A stretch of DNA of 64,000 nt, from NCBI RefSeq assembly GCF_003054055.1, contig NZ_QBKI01000005.1, positions 310,001-374,000 on the forward strand. Direction: 5' to 3'. Below, one piece after another: positions 53,120 through 61,911 of the stretch. How positions within the stretch are numbered: the stretch's first letter is position 1; every line of letters begins with the position of its first letter. Under the pieces are notes generated by a model. That model was not told the origin of the DNA, searched no databases, and was given only the letters and a program-made list of their open reading frames with translations. Made by a program: the position numbers and the translations under genes. This stretch comes from Pontibacter mucosus. GTDB lineage: Bacteria; Bacteroidota; Bacteroidia; Cytophagales; Hymenobacteraceae.

Positions 53120-56101
53120 ATGAAGAAACATGTACTGCTCCAATTCCTGCTGCTCCTGCTGGTGCTGCCCCTTGCCTGGGCACAGACGCAGACGGTATCC
53201 GGCAGGGTAACCTCTGCTACCGACGGCGCTGCCTTACCTGGCGTTACCGTGCTGGAGCGGGGCACCTCAAACGGCGTTACAACCGGCGCTAACGGTGAGT
53301 ATACTTTAACTGTGCAGCCCAATGCCACCCTAGTCTTCCGGTTTATAGGTATGGCGACGCAGGAGATTGCCGTGGAGGGAAGGACAACAATAAACGTAGC
53401 CCTCGGCTCGGACCAGCAGCAACTGGGCGAGGTAGTAGTGGTTGGCTACGGCACCCAGCTAAAGCAAGAGCTGACCGGCAACATCGCGCAGGTATCCGGC
53501 GAGGACATCGCCAACATTCCCACCCCCTCGCTGGAGTCGGCGTTGCAGGGCCGGGCAGCCGGCGTGTACATAAACCAGGGCAGCGGCAAGCTCGGCCAGG
53601 GCATCAACATCCGTATCCGCGGCGCCGCCTCCGTGTCGGCCAGCAACCAGCCGCTCTATGTGGTAGATGGTATACCGGTCACCTCCTCCGACCTGGGCAC
53701 CACCAACGCAGAGCCGCTCAACCCCATTGCCGACATCAACCCCAATGATATCGCCTCGATTGAGATCCTGAAAGACGCCTCGGCGGCGGCCATTTATGGA
53801 TCCAGGGCTTCCAATGGTGTGGTGATCATCACCACCAAGCGGGGACAGGCGGGCAAGACCAATATCACCTTCAACTACTACACCGGCTTCAGCCGCCCCA
53901 CCAAGATAAGGGAGTTTTTAAACGCTGAAGAGTATATCGAGCTTTTCTCGGAGGCCATTGAGAACGTGGGCGGCGACCCGGCCACGGTATTCGCCAGAAA
54001 CGGGCTGGACATCAATTCCCCCTACGACCAGAACTGGGGCGAGGAACCCTTCAGAACCGGCAGTGTGTCGCAGTATGAGGTTGCGCTGAGCGGCGGTAAC
54101 GAGAAAACGCGCTTTTACATCAACGGCAACTTCAACACCACCGACGGCATCCTGGTAGGAAACGAGTTCGACAGGGCCTCGGGCCGCTTCAACATCGACC
54201 ACAGCATCAGCGACCGCGTCCGGATTGGCACCAACGTCTCGCTTATCCGCACGCTAAACCAGCGTGTATCCGACGACAACGCCTTTTCCAACGTTATTCA
54301 GCTGAACGCCCTCCCCCCTATCCAGCCCAAGATAGACCCGGAGACCGGGGAGCTCAACCGCAGGACCTTGTACTATAACAACCTGATAGACCAGCGTGAC
54401 GGCTTCAACGATGCCCTGACCTACCGCACCATCAGCACGGCTTTTCTGGAGGTGGACGTGCTGCAGAACCTGCGCTTCCGTACCGAGCATGGTATCGATT
54501 TTCTGAACCTGCAGGAGGAGCTGTACCTGGGCAGGCAAACGCAGGATGGCGGCCCTTCGGGCTATGGCTACAACTCGCAGCTGACCTCCTCCAACTATAA
54601 CACCAACAACACGCTGACCTACAACAACACCTTTGCCGATGCGCACAAACTGGAGGGCCTTTTAGGTATCAGCTACCAGCGCGCCAACACCAGCTCTGCC
54701 TCCGTGGAGGGGCGCGGCTTCCCAAGCGACAGGTTCCAGAAAATCGCCAGCGCTGCCCGTATCACCAGTGGCTCCTCCTCTGAAACGGGCTATGTGTTTG
54801 CCTCTTATTATGCCCGCGCCAACTACGTGTTCCGCGACAGGTACCTGTTCAGCGGCAGCGTGCGCGTGGATGGGTCTTCCAGGTTCGGGTCCGGCAACCG
54901 CTTTGGTGCTTTCCCGGCGGCCTCTGCCGGCTGGATCCTGACACAGGAGCCGTTTCTGGATGGGTCGAGCCTGTTTAGTTTCCTGAAACTGCGGGCCAGC
55001 TATGGCCTGACGGGTAATGCCGAGATTAGCAACTTTGCCCCGCTGGCACTTTACAGCGCCGCCGCCTACGAGGAACTGGCCGGCCTGGTGCCCACCAGCC
55101 TTCCTAGCGATGACCTGCGCTGGGAAAAAACGAAGCAGCTGGATGTGGGCATCGACTTCGGCTTGTTCAACGACCGGATCACAGGTGAGGTGGACTACTA
55201 CATCAAGGACACCGACGACCTCCTGCTGAACCTTCCCATCCCGGGCTACAACGGTTATACTGTTATCACCAAGAACATCGGTAAGCTGGAAAACAAGGGC
55301 TTTGAGTTTGTGCTGAACACGCAGAACCTGGTGGGCGCATTTACCTGGAACACCAACTTTAACATTGCCTTTAACCGCAACAAGGTAACCGACCTGGGCG
55401 GCAACACGATTTTCGGCAACTCCAGGGGCCTGGGCCAGATACGAGAGGGAGAGCCGATGGGCGTGTTCTGGGGACCAAAGTATGCCGGTGTGGATCCGCA
55501 GAGCGGTGATGCGCTGTACTACATTGAGGCCGGCAGCGATGAGACGACCAGCAACTACAGCCTGGCGCAGGACCAGCGGCTGGGCAACCCGAACCCTAAA
55601 TTTACCGGTGGCTTCACCAACAACTTCTCCTTCAAGGGCTTCGACCTGAACGTGCTGATGCAGTTCGTGTCCGGAAACGATGTTTTCAACATGGCGGGCT
55701 TCTTCCAGTCGGTAAACGGCGACTATTTCGACAACCAGACCAAAGACCAGCTAAACCGTTGGCAGCAGCCAGGCGATATCACCGATGTGCCGCAGGCCCG
55801 TTACCTGGCTAGCAACGGTGGCGGCAGGTCGTCACGCTGGATGCAGGATGGCTCCTTCCTGAGGATAAACAACGTGAACCTGGGTTACCGGCTGCCGGCC
55901 ACCTTCACCGAAAGGATCGGGCTTGAGTCGGCCAGAATCTATGTGCAGGCAACCAACCTGGCCACCTTTACAGACTACGACGGCTATGACCCCGAGGTGA
56001 ACACCACCTACTTCGGGCGCAGCAACGTGAACCTTGGCCACGACTTCTATACCCCGCCGCTTGCCAAGACATTTACCATTGGTGTAAGCATTGGTCTGTA
56101 A
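53120..56101 (+). CDS. SusC/RagA-family TonB-linked outer-membrane transporter
   Basis: This 993-residue outer-membrane protein has a signal peptide (about 1-22, WA-QTQ), a CarboxypepD-like domain (about 24-105), a TonB-dependent plug (about 110-230) and a 22-strand barrel. Typical SusC features are the SVSASNQPLYVVDGIP and IEILKDASAAAIYGSRASNG motifs. It imports oligosaccharides or peptides with its SusD lid, encoded 18 bases downstream. No degradative enzyme or regulator is adjacent, so the substrate cannot be inferred. Confidence 0.95.
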   Translation: MKKHVLLQFLLLLLVLPLAWAQTQTVSGRVTSATDGAALPGVTVLERGTSNGVTTGANGEYTLTVQPNATLVFRFIGMATQEIAVEGRTTINVALGSDQQQLGEVVVVGYGTQLKQELTGNIAQVSGEDIANIPTPSLESALQGRAAGVYINQGSGKLGQGINIRIRGAASVSASNQPLYVVDGIPVTSSDLGTTNAEPLNPIADINPNDIASIEILKDASAAAIYGSRASNGVVIITTKRGQAGKTNITFNYYTGFSRPTKIREFLNAEEYIELFSEAIENVGGDPATVFARNGLDINSPYDQNWGEEPFRTGSVSQYEVALSGGNEKTRFYINGNFNTTDGILVGNEFDRASGRFNIDHSISDRVRIGTNVSLIRTLNQRVSDDNAFSNVIQLNALPPIQPKIDPETGELNRRTLYYNNLIDQRDGFNDALTYRTISTAFLEVDVLQNLRFRTEHGIDFLNLQEELYLGRQTQDGGPSGYGYNSQLTSSNYNTNNTLTYNNTFADAHKLEGLLGISYQRANTSSASVEGRGFPSDRFQKIASAARITSGSSSETGYVFASYYARANYVFRDRYLFSGSVRVDGSSRFGSGNRFGAFPAASAGWILTQEPFLDGSSLFSFLKLRASYGLTGNAEISNFAPLALYSAAAYEELAGLVPTSLPSDDLRWEKTKQLDVGIDFGLFNDRITGEVDYYIKDTDDLLLNLPIPGYNGYTVITKNIGKLENKGFEFVLNTQNLVGAFTWNTNFNIAFNRNKVTDLGGNTIFGNSRGLGQIREGEPMGVFWGPKYAGVDPQSGDALYYIEAGSDETTSNYSLAQDQRLGNPNPKFTGGFTNNFSFKGFDLNVLMQFVSGNDVFNMAGFFQSVNGDYFDNQTKDQLNRWQQPGDITDVPQARYLASNGGGRSSRWMQDGSFLRINNVNLGYRLPATFTERIGLESARIYVQATNLATFTDYDGYDPEVNTTYFGRSNVNLGHDFYTPPLAKTFTIGVSIGL

Positions 56102-56119
56102 CCCTAAACCTGAGAAGAC

Positions 56120-57499
56120 ATGAAACTGAGACATAAATTATTTGCCCTTCTAGCCATACTTTGCCTCGGCTCCACCGCCTGCGAAGAGTCGCTGGACATA
56201 GACCCCAAGCAGTCGATTAACGCCAGGGACGCCATCACCACAGTGGATGATTTGCAGGGCGCCGTGATTGGGATGTACGCCATACTGGGAGGGGGCGAGC
56301 TTTACGGCACCAACCTCCTGCTCTTGCCCGAGCTGCTTGCTGCGGAGGAGAACATAGCCTGGTATGGTACCTTCGCCAGCTACCGCCAGGTGGCCAATAA
56401 AACCATGACCTCCGACAATGCCGATGTGCAGCGTACCTGGGTGGCTGCCTACGCGGCCATCAATCAGGCCAACATCATACTGAGCAAGCTCGACATCGTG
56501 AGCGACCCTGCTACCCGCGACAGGATTGAGGGGGAGGCGCTTTTTGTGCGCGGCATCATGCACTTTGAGCTGGTAAGGTTCTATGGCAAGGCTTGGAACG
56601 ACGGTGACCCGAACACCAACCTGGGCGTACCGATCCGCACCACCGCCGTTACCACCGAGGAGCAGGCCAGAACCTTTGCCCGCCGCAACACCGTGGCCGA
56701 AGTATACGCCCAGGCTGAGCAGGATCTGGAGCGCGCCAAGGAACTCCTGCCCGAGCTGAACGAGGAGCGGGCCAACACCTACGCTGCCAGCGCCTTCCTG
56801 GCCCGTATGCACCTGCAGCGCCAGGATTATGCGGCCGCCCTCGAGGAAGCTAACCGCGTGATTGAGGAGGGGCCGTTTAACCTCAACCCGAGCGTGACCG
56901 CCATCTTCCGCAACGATAACACGGCCGAGTCTATCTGGGAGATACAACAGAACGACCAGAACAACGCAGGCACCGCCAACGACGGCCTCACCACCTTTTA
57001 TGCCGACCTGGAGGGTATTGGCCGCGGAGATGTTGCCGTGCTTTCCTATGACCTCTACGAAGAACAGGACACGCGCCTGACCGAGCTGATTTATGAAGGC
57101 TTCCTGTATGGCGACATTCAGTCGGGCAAGTGGACAAACTTTGGGCAGAACATACCGGTGGTGCGGCTCGCTGAGATGTACCTGATCAGGGCGGAGGCTA
57201 ACTTAAGACTCGGATCGGCAGTAGGCGCCACCCCGCTGGAGGATGTGAACCTGATCCGGGGCAGGGCGGGCGCTACCCCGCTGAGCAGCGTTACCTTGGA
57301 GGATGTGCTGCTGGAGCGGCGCCTGGAGCTGGCTTTCGAGGGCTTCAGGATACACGACGTGAAACGTAACGAAGAAACCTTGGACGGCGGCAACTACACC
57401 ATCCCCTGGGACTCGCCGGATCTGGTGCTGCCTATTCCGAGAAGGGAGATTGATGCCAGCCAGGGCGAACTGACGCAGAACCCAGGTTATTCCGGCTAA
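56120..57499 (+). CDS. SusD/RagB-family outer-membrane lipoprotein
   Basis: This 459-residue surface lipoprotein has a lipobox cysteine near residue 21 (LGSTAC), TPR-like helices with DLERAKELLPELNEERANTYAASAFLARMHL and the C-terminal signature IPRREIDAS. It caps the SusC barrel and captures ligand. Its gap of 18 bases from susC and the terminator after it define a two-gene unit. Confidence 0.95.
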   Translation: MKLRHKLFALLAILCLGSTACEESLDIDPKQSINARDAITTVDDLQGAVIGMYAILGGGELYGTNLLLLPELLAAEENIAWYGTFASYRQVANKTMTSDNADVQRTWVAAYAAINQANIILSKLDIVSDPATRDRIEGEALFVRGIMHFELVRFYGKAWNDGDPNTNLGVPIRTTAVTTEEQARTFARRNTVAEVYAQAEQDLERAKELLPELNEERANTYAASAFLARMHLQRQDYAAALEEANRVIEEGPFNLNPSVTAIFRNDNTAESIWEIQQNDQNNAGTANDGLTTFYADLEGIGRGDVAVLSYDLYEEQDTRLTELIYEGFLYGDIQSGKWTNFGQNIPVVRLAEMYLIRAEANLRLGSAVGATPLEDVNLIRGRAGATPLSSVTLEDVLLERRLELAFEGFRIHDVKRNEETLDGGNYTIPWDSPDLVLPIPRREIDASQGELTQNPGYSG

Positions 57500-57513
57500 A
57501 ATATTTTTACACA

Positions 57514-57551
57514 AAAAAAGCGGCTCTTATACTTTTCAGAGCCGCTTTTTT
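57514..57551 (+). terminator. Terminator of the SusC/SusD unit
   Basis: AAAAAAGCGGCTCT (57514-57526) pairs with AGAGCCGCTTTTTT (57538-57551), giving a strong hairpin with a T tract. Confidence 0.9.
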
Positions 57552-57567
57552 ATTTTTTCTCTTTATT

Positions 57568-57603
57568 AACTAAACTTTTAGTTTTTAAACTAAGTATATA
57601 GTT
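57568..57603 (+). promoter_or_regulatory. Twin dyad operator, probably for BlaI-like repressor
   Basis: Two perfect dyads of the form AACTA-N6-TAGTT lie at 57568-57583 and 57588-57603, exactly 20 bases centre to centre (two helical turns on one face). They sit between the SusD terminator and the BlaI-like gene start at 57639. BlaI/MecI repressors bind tandem dyads of this kind as dimers and silence their own operon. Confidence 0.7.
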
Positions 57604-57638
57604 ATATATTTACCTCAACACCCATACTTTATACTTCT

Positions 57639-58031
57639 ATGAAAGAACTGACCAAGGCCGAGGAAGAGATTATGCAGGTACTCTGGAAGCTGGATCGGGC
57701 TTTTGTGCGCGACATTCTGGAGGAACTGCCCGAGCCGAAACCTGCCTACAATACCGTGTCTACCATCGTGCGTATACTGGAGACAAAGGGCTTTGTGGGG
57801 CACGAGGCTTTCGGCAAATCGCACCAGTACTTCCCGCTGGTGGAGCAGGACAAGTATAAAAGCTTCTTTTTGAAGAACTTCATGAGCGGCTACTTTGGCG
57901 GCTCTTTCGAGAAACTGGTTTCCTTCTTCGCCAAGGACAATAACCTCGATGTGCAGGAACTGGACCAGCTGCTGCGGCACGTAAAACAAGACCTGGACGA
58001 AAACGAAGAAAGCGATGGAAGCACTACTTAA
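57639..58031 (+). CDS. BlaI/MecI/CopY-family repressor
   Basis: This 130-residue protein has a winged helix at about 1-75 (EEEIMQVLWKLDRAFVRDIL, then YNTVSTIVRILETKGFV) and a helical dimerisation tail with the FFLKNFMSGYFGGS region where BlaR1-triggered cleavage occurs in relatives. The regulator overlaps the sensor gene by 17 bases, the classic arrangement. The twin dyads upstream are the probable autoregulatory site. The signal may be envelope stress rather than a beta-lactam, as no beta-lactamase gene is nearby. Confidence 0.93.
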   Translation: MKELTKAEEEIMQVLWKLDRAFVRDILEELPEPKPAYNTVSTIVRILETKGFVGHEAFGKSHQYFPLVEQDKYKSFFLKNFMSGYFGGSFEKLVSFFAKDNNLDVQELDQLLRHVKQDLDENEESDGSTT

Positions 58032-59349
58032 TTATACGCTGAAGGTAAGCATCGCCCTGCTGGCGTTGTACCTGTTTTACTTCCTGGTGCTGCGGGGGCA
58101 GAACAGCTTTCGCTTTAACCGGGCTTACCTGCTTGTAGCCCCCATCATCGCGCTGCGGCTCCCATTAATCCAATGGCCTGCCATACTTGCCCCGGATGCC
58201 GCCGTTTCTGAGATACTGCAGGCTGTGCAGCTTGGCGAGGTGGTCGTAACCGGTTACCGGCCTGAAGCTATGGCGGCAACAGATATAGCCTCTTCCCTGA
58301 GCCCTATACTTGTAGCTTTATACTTTGTCGTCATGGCGATTGTGCTTTTTAAATTGGTGCGGCAGCTGTGGCAAATCCGGCAACTGAAGGCACAGGCTAT
58401 ACTTGCCAGGCAGGCCGAAGGGATAAAAGTATACCACCTGAGCAGCCCATACCCAGCCTTTGCTTTTGGAAAAAACATCTTCCTGAGCAAGCAGCAGGAG
58501 CAGCTACACCCGCAGGAGCGGGAGCAGGTGCTGGCCCATGAACTGGCGCACGTAAAGTATGGCCATACTTGGGACGTGCTGCTCTATGAGGTGCTCTCGG
58601 CCATACTTTGGTTTCACCCTGCTGTGTGGCTATTAAAGCAGGAGCTGCGCGATGTGCACGAATACCAGGCCGATGCCGCCGTGGTGAGCCGACACCAAAC
58701 GCAAAAGTATACCTCGCTCCTCTCCAGGGAGGCCCTGTTAAGTATGGGTTTGCCGGTGGGAAGCTACTTTACTAAGCCTCAGGTGCTCAAGCGCCTGCGC
58801 ATGCTGCAACTGCAAGGGCACAAACCCGGTTGGGTACGCCCGCTGCTTGCCGCCCCGCTCCTGCTGGCTTTAGCTTTTCTGCTCGCGCGCCAGCAAGCCA
58901 CCGCCGAAAACCAAAGTATAACTGCAGCCCCCACCTCTGAGGTACTCCCGGCTGTAACCCTTCCAGACGCTGAAGCGAATGCTCCATCCGGAGAACGGCC
59001 TTATACCGGAGAACGGCCTTATACCGGAGAACGGCCTTATACTTACGTGGAGCAGATGCCACAATTTAAAGGTGGTGATGTGGAGATGATGAAGTTCCTG
59101 GGCATGAACATCCGCTACCCTAGACAGGCGCAGGAGGCCGGCGTAGAAGGTTTAGTAGTTTTAAGTTTTGTTGTTGACCGGGATGGCTCTTTATCCAATT
59201 TCCAGGTATTAAAATCCCTGGGCCAAGGTACGGACGAGGAGGCCCTGCGTGTGGTGGAAAGTATGAATGGCAGTTGGGAGCCCGGCAGGCAAAACGGAAA
59301 AGCCGTACCGGTACGGTATACCCTGCCCATCCGCTTCGCCATCAAATAA
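58015..59349 (+). CDS. BlaR1-like M56 metalloprotease with TonB C-terminal domain
   Basis: This 444-residue inner-membrane protein has membrane spans near 5-25, 40-60 and 95-115, then a zinc protease domain with HELAHVKYGH (about 178-187) and a downstream Glu in HEYQAD. A fourth span lies near 280-298 (LLAAPLLLALAFLLA). The periplasmic tail holds three GERPYT repeats followed by a TonB_C domain (VEQMPQFKGGD onward). The penicillin-sensor domain of true BlaR1 is absent. Signal sensed by the TonB domain is unknown; cleavage of the BlaI-like repressor is the presumed output. Confidence 0.92.
   Translation: MEALLNYTLKVSIALLALYLFYFLVLRGQNSFRFNRAYLLVAPIIALRLPLIQWPAILAPDAAVSEILQAVQLGEVVVTGYRPEAMAATDIASSLSPILVALYFVVMAIVLFKLVRQLWQIRQLKAQAILARQAEGIKVYHLSSPYPAFAFGKNIFLSKQQEQLHPQEREQVLAHELAHVKYGHTWDVLLYEVLSAILWFHPAVWLLKQELRDVHEYQADAAVVSRHQTQKYTSLLSREALLSMGLPVGSYFTKPQVLKRLRMLQLQGHKPGWVRPLLAAPLLLALAFLLARQQATAENQSITAAPTSEVLPAVTLPDAEANAPSGERPYTGERPYTGERPYTYVEQMPQFKGGDVEMMKFLGMNIRYPRQAQEAGVEGLVVLSFVVDRDGSLSNFQVLKSLGQGTDEEALRVVESMNGSWEPGRQNGKAVPVRYTLPIRFAIK
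58990..59043 (+). repeat. Three-copy 18-bp tandem repeat inside the M56 gene
   Basis: The unit GGAGAACGGCCTTATACC occurs three times without gaps (last base differs in the third copy) and encodes GERPYT three times. It links the membrane part to the TonB_C domain. Confidence 0.95.
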
Positions 59350-59449
59350 AGTATAAATCACCCTTTCTGAAATTCCATTTTCAGCTCCTACCGGGCTGAT
59401 ACAGGATAGCTATTGCCTTTTCCAAGTATAAAAACAAACCCCTCTAACC

Positions 59450-60685
59450 ATGAAAAAGAAACGTACCCTCTCCAATCTGGCTGCTACGGCACTGTTAAGT
59501 ATGGCCCTGCTGGCCGCTATCCCTGCTGCTTTGGCCCAAACAGCAGACAAACCTTATACTTATGTGGAGCAAATGCCTGTATTTAAAGGCGGTGACGCAG
59601 AAATGATGAAGTTCCTGGGCAGCAACATTGTCTACCCTGCCGATGCCGTTAAAGCCGGTGTAGAAGGGCTGGTGGTGGTGTCCTTTGTAATTGATGCCAA
59701 AGGTTCTGTAGACGACGTGAAGGTGGTAAAATCGCTCAGCACCAGTACCGATGCCGAAGCGGTGCGTGTCGTTAACATGATGGACGGGAAGTGGCACCCC
59801 GGTAAGCAGGATGGCAAAGAAGTAGCTGTCCGGTATACGTTGCCGCTGCGCTTTGCCATGAAAACCGCTCCCGCCGAGGCTGCAGCCACAGACCAGCAGC
59901 CGCAGTTCAAGGGTGGGCAGGAAGCGCTGATGCAAACCCTGCACCAGCACCTGAAAATGCCCGAAGAGGCCAAACAGGAGCACCTGAACGCCCGGGTGGT
60001 GGTGAAGTTCACGGTAGAGAAAGATGGCAGCGTCTCAAACATCAAACTGGCCAGCACCAAGCTAAAGAAAACCATAGGCCCCGGCGCCAAACTTGATTAC
60101 ATGGACGCCGCTACCTTTAACCTGCAGAACAAAACCATACTGGCCAAGCTGGCAGAAGCCGCCGCCGAAGCCGTAAAAGCCACCTCCGGCCAATGGCAGC
60201 CAGCGCTTAAAAAGGGGCAACCAGTTGCTGCAGAAATAGTGCTTCCGGTGCAGTTCTTAGGCTCCGGGGCAGATCCCACAGGCCATTCCTTCGATTCGTC
60301 AGCAGGCCAACGGGCAGGAAGCTATTCAGCCAAAGCGCAACCTTCGGCTTCTTCTACCTCCAACAGAGAATTCCCTCAGGGACTAGCTAAATTCTTTGCC
60401 AAAAACCTCCGCTACCCCACTACCGATGCAGAAACTGTTATTGAGATAGAGTACGAGGTGATGGAGAACGGAACGCTACACTACGTATTCGGAAAGAACC
60501 AGAGCAGAGCGCTGCAGGATGAAGTCCTACGCGTTTTGAAGTATGCCAAAGATGAAGGGCATATACATTATAACGGGCAGGGCCTGCAATCACTGGCCGT
60601 GTGGTTTAAAATCGATGACGGCACCACGAAGTCTTTATCCGAAAAAACCATGTACGCTGATGTGGTGGTGACGAAGTATAAATAG
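59450..60685 (+). CDS. Secreted protein with three TonB C-terminal-like domains
   Basis: This 411-residue protein has a signal peptide (about 1-30, ALA-QT). Domain 1 (35-138) starts YTYVEQMPVFKGGD and is a close relative of the TonB_C domain of the preceding M56 protein. Domain 2 (about 148-275) is more diverged (PQFKGGQEALMQ), and domain 3 (about 310-400) is distant (EFPQGLAKFFAKNLRYP). There is no membrane anchor, so it does not look like an energising TonB; it may be a periplasmic partner of the sensor. It follows the M56 gene by 100 bases, containing an AAGTATAAA copy. Confidence 0.85.
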   Translation: MKKKRTLSNLAATALLSMALLAAIPAALAQTADKPYTYVEQMPVFKGGDAEMMKFLGSNIVYPADAVKAGVEGLVVVSFVIDAKGSVDDVKVVKSLSTSTDAEAVRVVNMMDGKWHPGKQDGKEVAVRYTLPLRFAMKTAPAEAAATDQQPQFKGGQEALMQTLHQHLKMPEEAKQEHLNARVVVKFTVEKDGSVSNIKLASTKLKKTIGPGAKLDYMDAATFNLQNKTILAKLAEAAAEAVKATSGQWQPALKKGQPVAAEIVLPVQFLGSGADPTGHSFDSSAGQRAGSYSAKAQPSASSTSNREFPQGLAKFFAKNLRYPTTDAETVIEIEYEVMENGTLHYVFGKNQSRALQDEVLRVLKYAKDEGHIHYNGQGLQSLAVWFKIDDGTTKSLSEKTMYADVVVTKYK

Positions 60686-60833
60686 TCACTTTACTTTTAA
60701 CAGTCAGAGATAAATCAGAATTTTTGCATCCAGAAGTATGGCTAATCGGCTGCGAAGTATAAAACGCATCAATTTATACTTTGCAGCCGATTAACCTGAG
60801 CTTCATCTGCATAATTATCCTACCCTTAACACT

Positions 60834-61460
60834 ATGACGAAAAAACTTACTACCCCCTTACTTTTCATCTGCCTGCTAACCTTCACCTTTTGTACTTCTA
60901 AGCAATATGCCGTTTCCTCGCAAAGCTACAGAATAACAGGCACCGTAACAGGGGTAGAAGACGGCACCTGGATCTACCTCAGGAATGCGGACAGGTTTAA
61001 TAATTTCCCTTTAGCTGACTCCGTACAGGTTAAAAAGGAGCGTTTCGAGTTCCGGGGCCGGCTGGTTGATAAAGTGCTATTCACCATACTTGGTTTCAAG
61101 GGTCCTGTCTATGCCACGGATGGTAAAACAGTAAGAGACATACGTTTGACAGATGCGACAATGCTTTGGCTGGAAAACAGTGAAATCACCATACAGGCTG
61201 AAAAAGGCAATATGCCTCATGCGCGTATAGAAGGCTCTCTAACGCAACAGGACTTCCAGTTACAGATCTCAACACCTACCAAAGCGTTTATACGAAGTAA
61301 CCCGAATACCTCCTACTATGGTGTGTTTGCATTGAATAGCTACAAAGAAAGCTGGGGGAAGGAAGTTACGTCCGAGCTATACCAGCTGCTATCCGAAGAA
61401 AAGAAAAACACAATCTATGGAAGACAGATCGCAGACTACTTAGGCAATGGCCAGAATTAG
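60834..61460 (+). CDS. DUF4369-like lipoprotein without thioredoxin domain
   Basis: This 208-residue lipoprotein (lipobox LTFTFC near residue 20) matches the N-terminal DUF4369 part (YRITGTVTGVEDGTWIYL) that in Bacteroidota normally precedes a TlpA-like thioredoxin domain. Here it stops after IYGRQIADYLGNGQN, just where the linker to that domain would start. A repeat element begins about 57 bases past the stop. It may be a natural short form or a truncated gene. The N-terminal domain alone has no known activity. Confidence 0.8.
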   Translation: MTKKLTTPLLFICLLTFTFCTSKQYAVSSQSYRITGTVTGVEDGTWIYLRNADRFNNFPLADSVQVKKERFEFRGRLVDKVLFTILGFKGPVYATDGKTVRDIRLTDATMLWLENSEITIQAEKGNMPHARIEGSLTQQDFQLQISTPTKAFIRSNPNTSYYGVFALNSYKESWGKEVTSELYQLLSEEKKNTIYGRQIADYLGNGQN

Positions 61461-61516
61461 GAACAAGTAAACCACAAGGGGCATTTATCCCGGAAAGTAT
61501 AAAATCTTAGCTGCAA

Positions 61517-61796
61517 TTTACCCACCCCTACCCCCTCCGAGGAGGGGAATTAAATTACAGTTGCTGAAATTCCCCTCCCAGACCGGGCTACCAATAGGAT
61601 ACAAGTATAACCTACCTCCTCTACCGCCCGCTTTCAGCTCGTGGTTATCCATAGCCGCAAGCTTTCAGCTTGCGGGAGCCGCTATTTATACTTTCGCCAG
61701 TTGAAAACTGGCCCCATAATAGCTCCAAGTTGAAAACTTGAAGCAGTAATAAACTTGGGTGCTTAGCGTAACCTCGGAGGGGCGGGGGTGGGTTTA
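61517..61796. repeat. MITE-like element with terminal inverted repeats
   Basis: The ends CCCACCCCTACCCCCTCCGAGG (left, from 61521; given as C-rich CCCACC...CCGAGG) and its near reverse complement at 61772-61794 form terminal inverted repeats of about 24 bases. The inside has three short hairpins (61655-61675, 61696-61712, 61726-61740) in the style of 38513-38575 and no coding frame. No flanking target duplication could be assigned. The CCACCCC words also open the composite repeats at 18454 and 38976. Confidence 0.6.
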
Positions 61797-61811
61797 TACA
61801 ACAAAAGTATA

Positions 61812-61840
61812 AAGCCCTACCGAGTTATTCAGTAGGGCTT
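61812..61840 (-). terminator. Hairpin terminator after surE
   Basis: AAGCCCTAC and GTAGGGCTT (61812-61820, 61832-61840) form a perfect 9-bp stem. On the minus strand a T-rich run follows, 72 bases beyond the surE stop. Confidence 0.65.
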
Positions 61841-61911
61841 CCATTTAAGTCAAGTTGAGCTGGAAGGTTAGAAAATCTAAAAACGATTAACTAGCAACCA
61901 GTAACGAATTA

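Larger units (their letters stand above)
61461..61911. other. Gene-free stretch with an inverted-repeat element
   Basis: These 451 bases hold no supported gene. They contain a 280-base element with terminal inverted repeats (61517-61796), hairpins inside it and the surE-side terminator at 61812-61840. Confidence 0.7.

Noticed and set aside
57639-59349. Beta-lactam resistance system
   Set aside because: BlaI/BlaR1-like genes are present, but the sensor lacks a penicillin-binding domain and no beta-lactamase or altered PBP gene is next to them.
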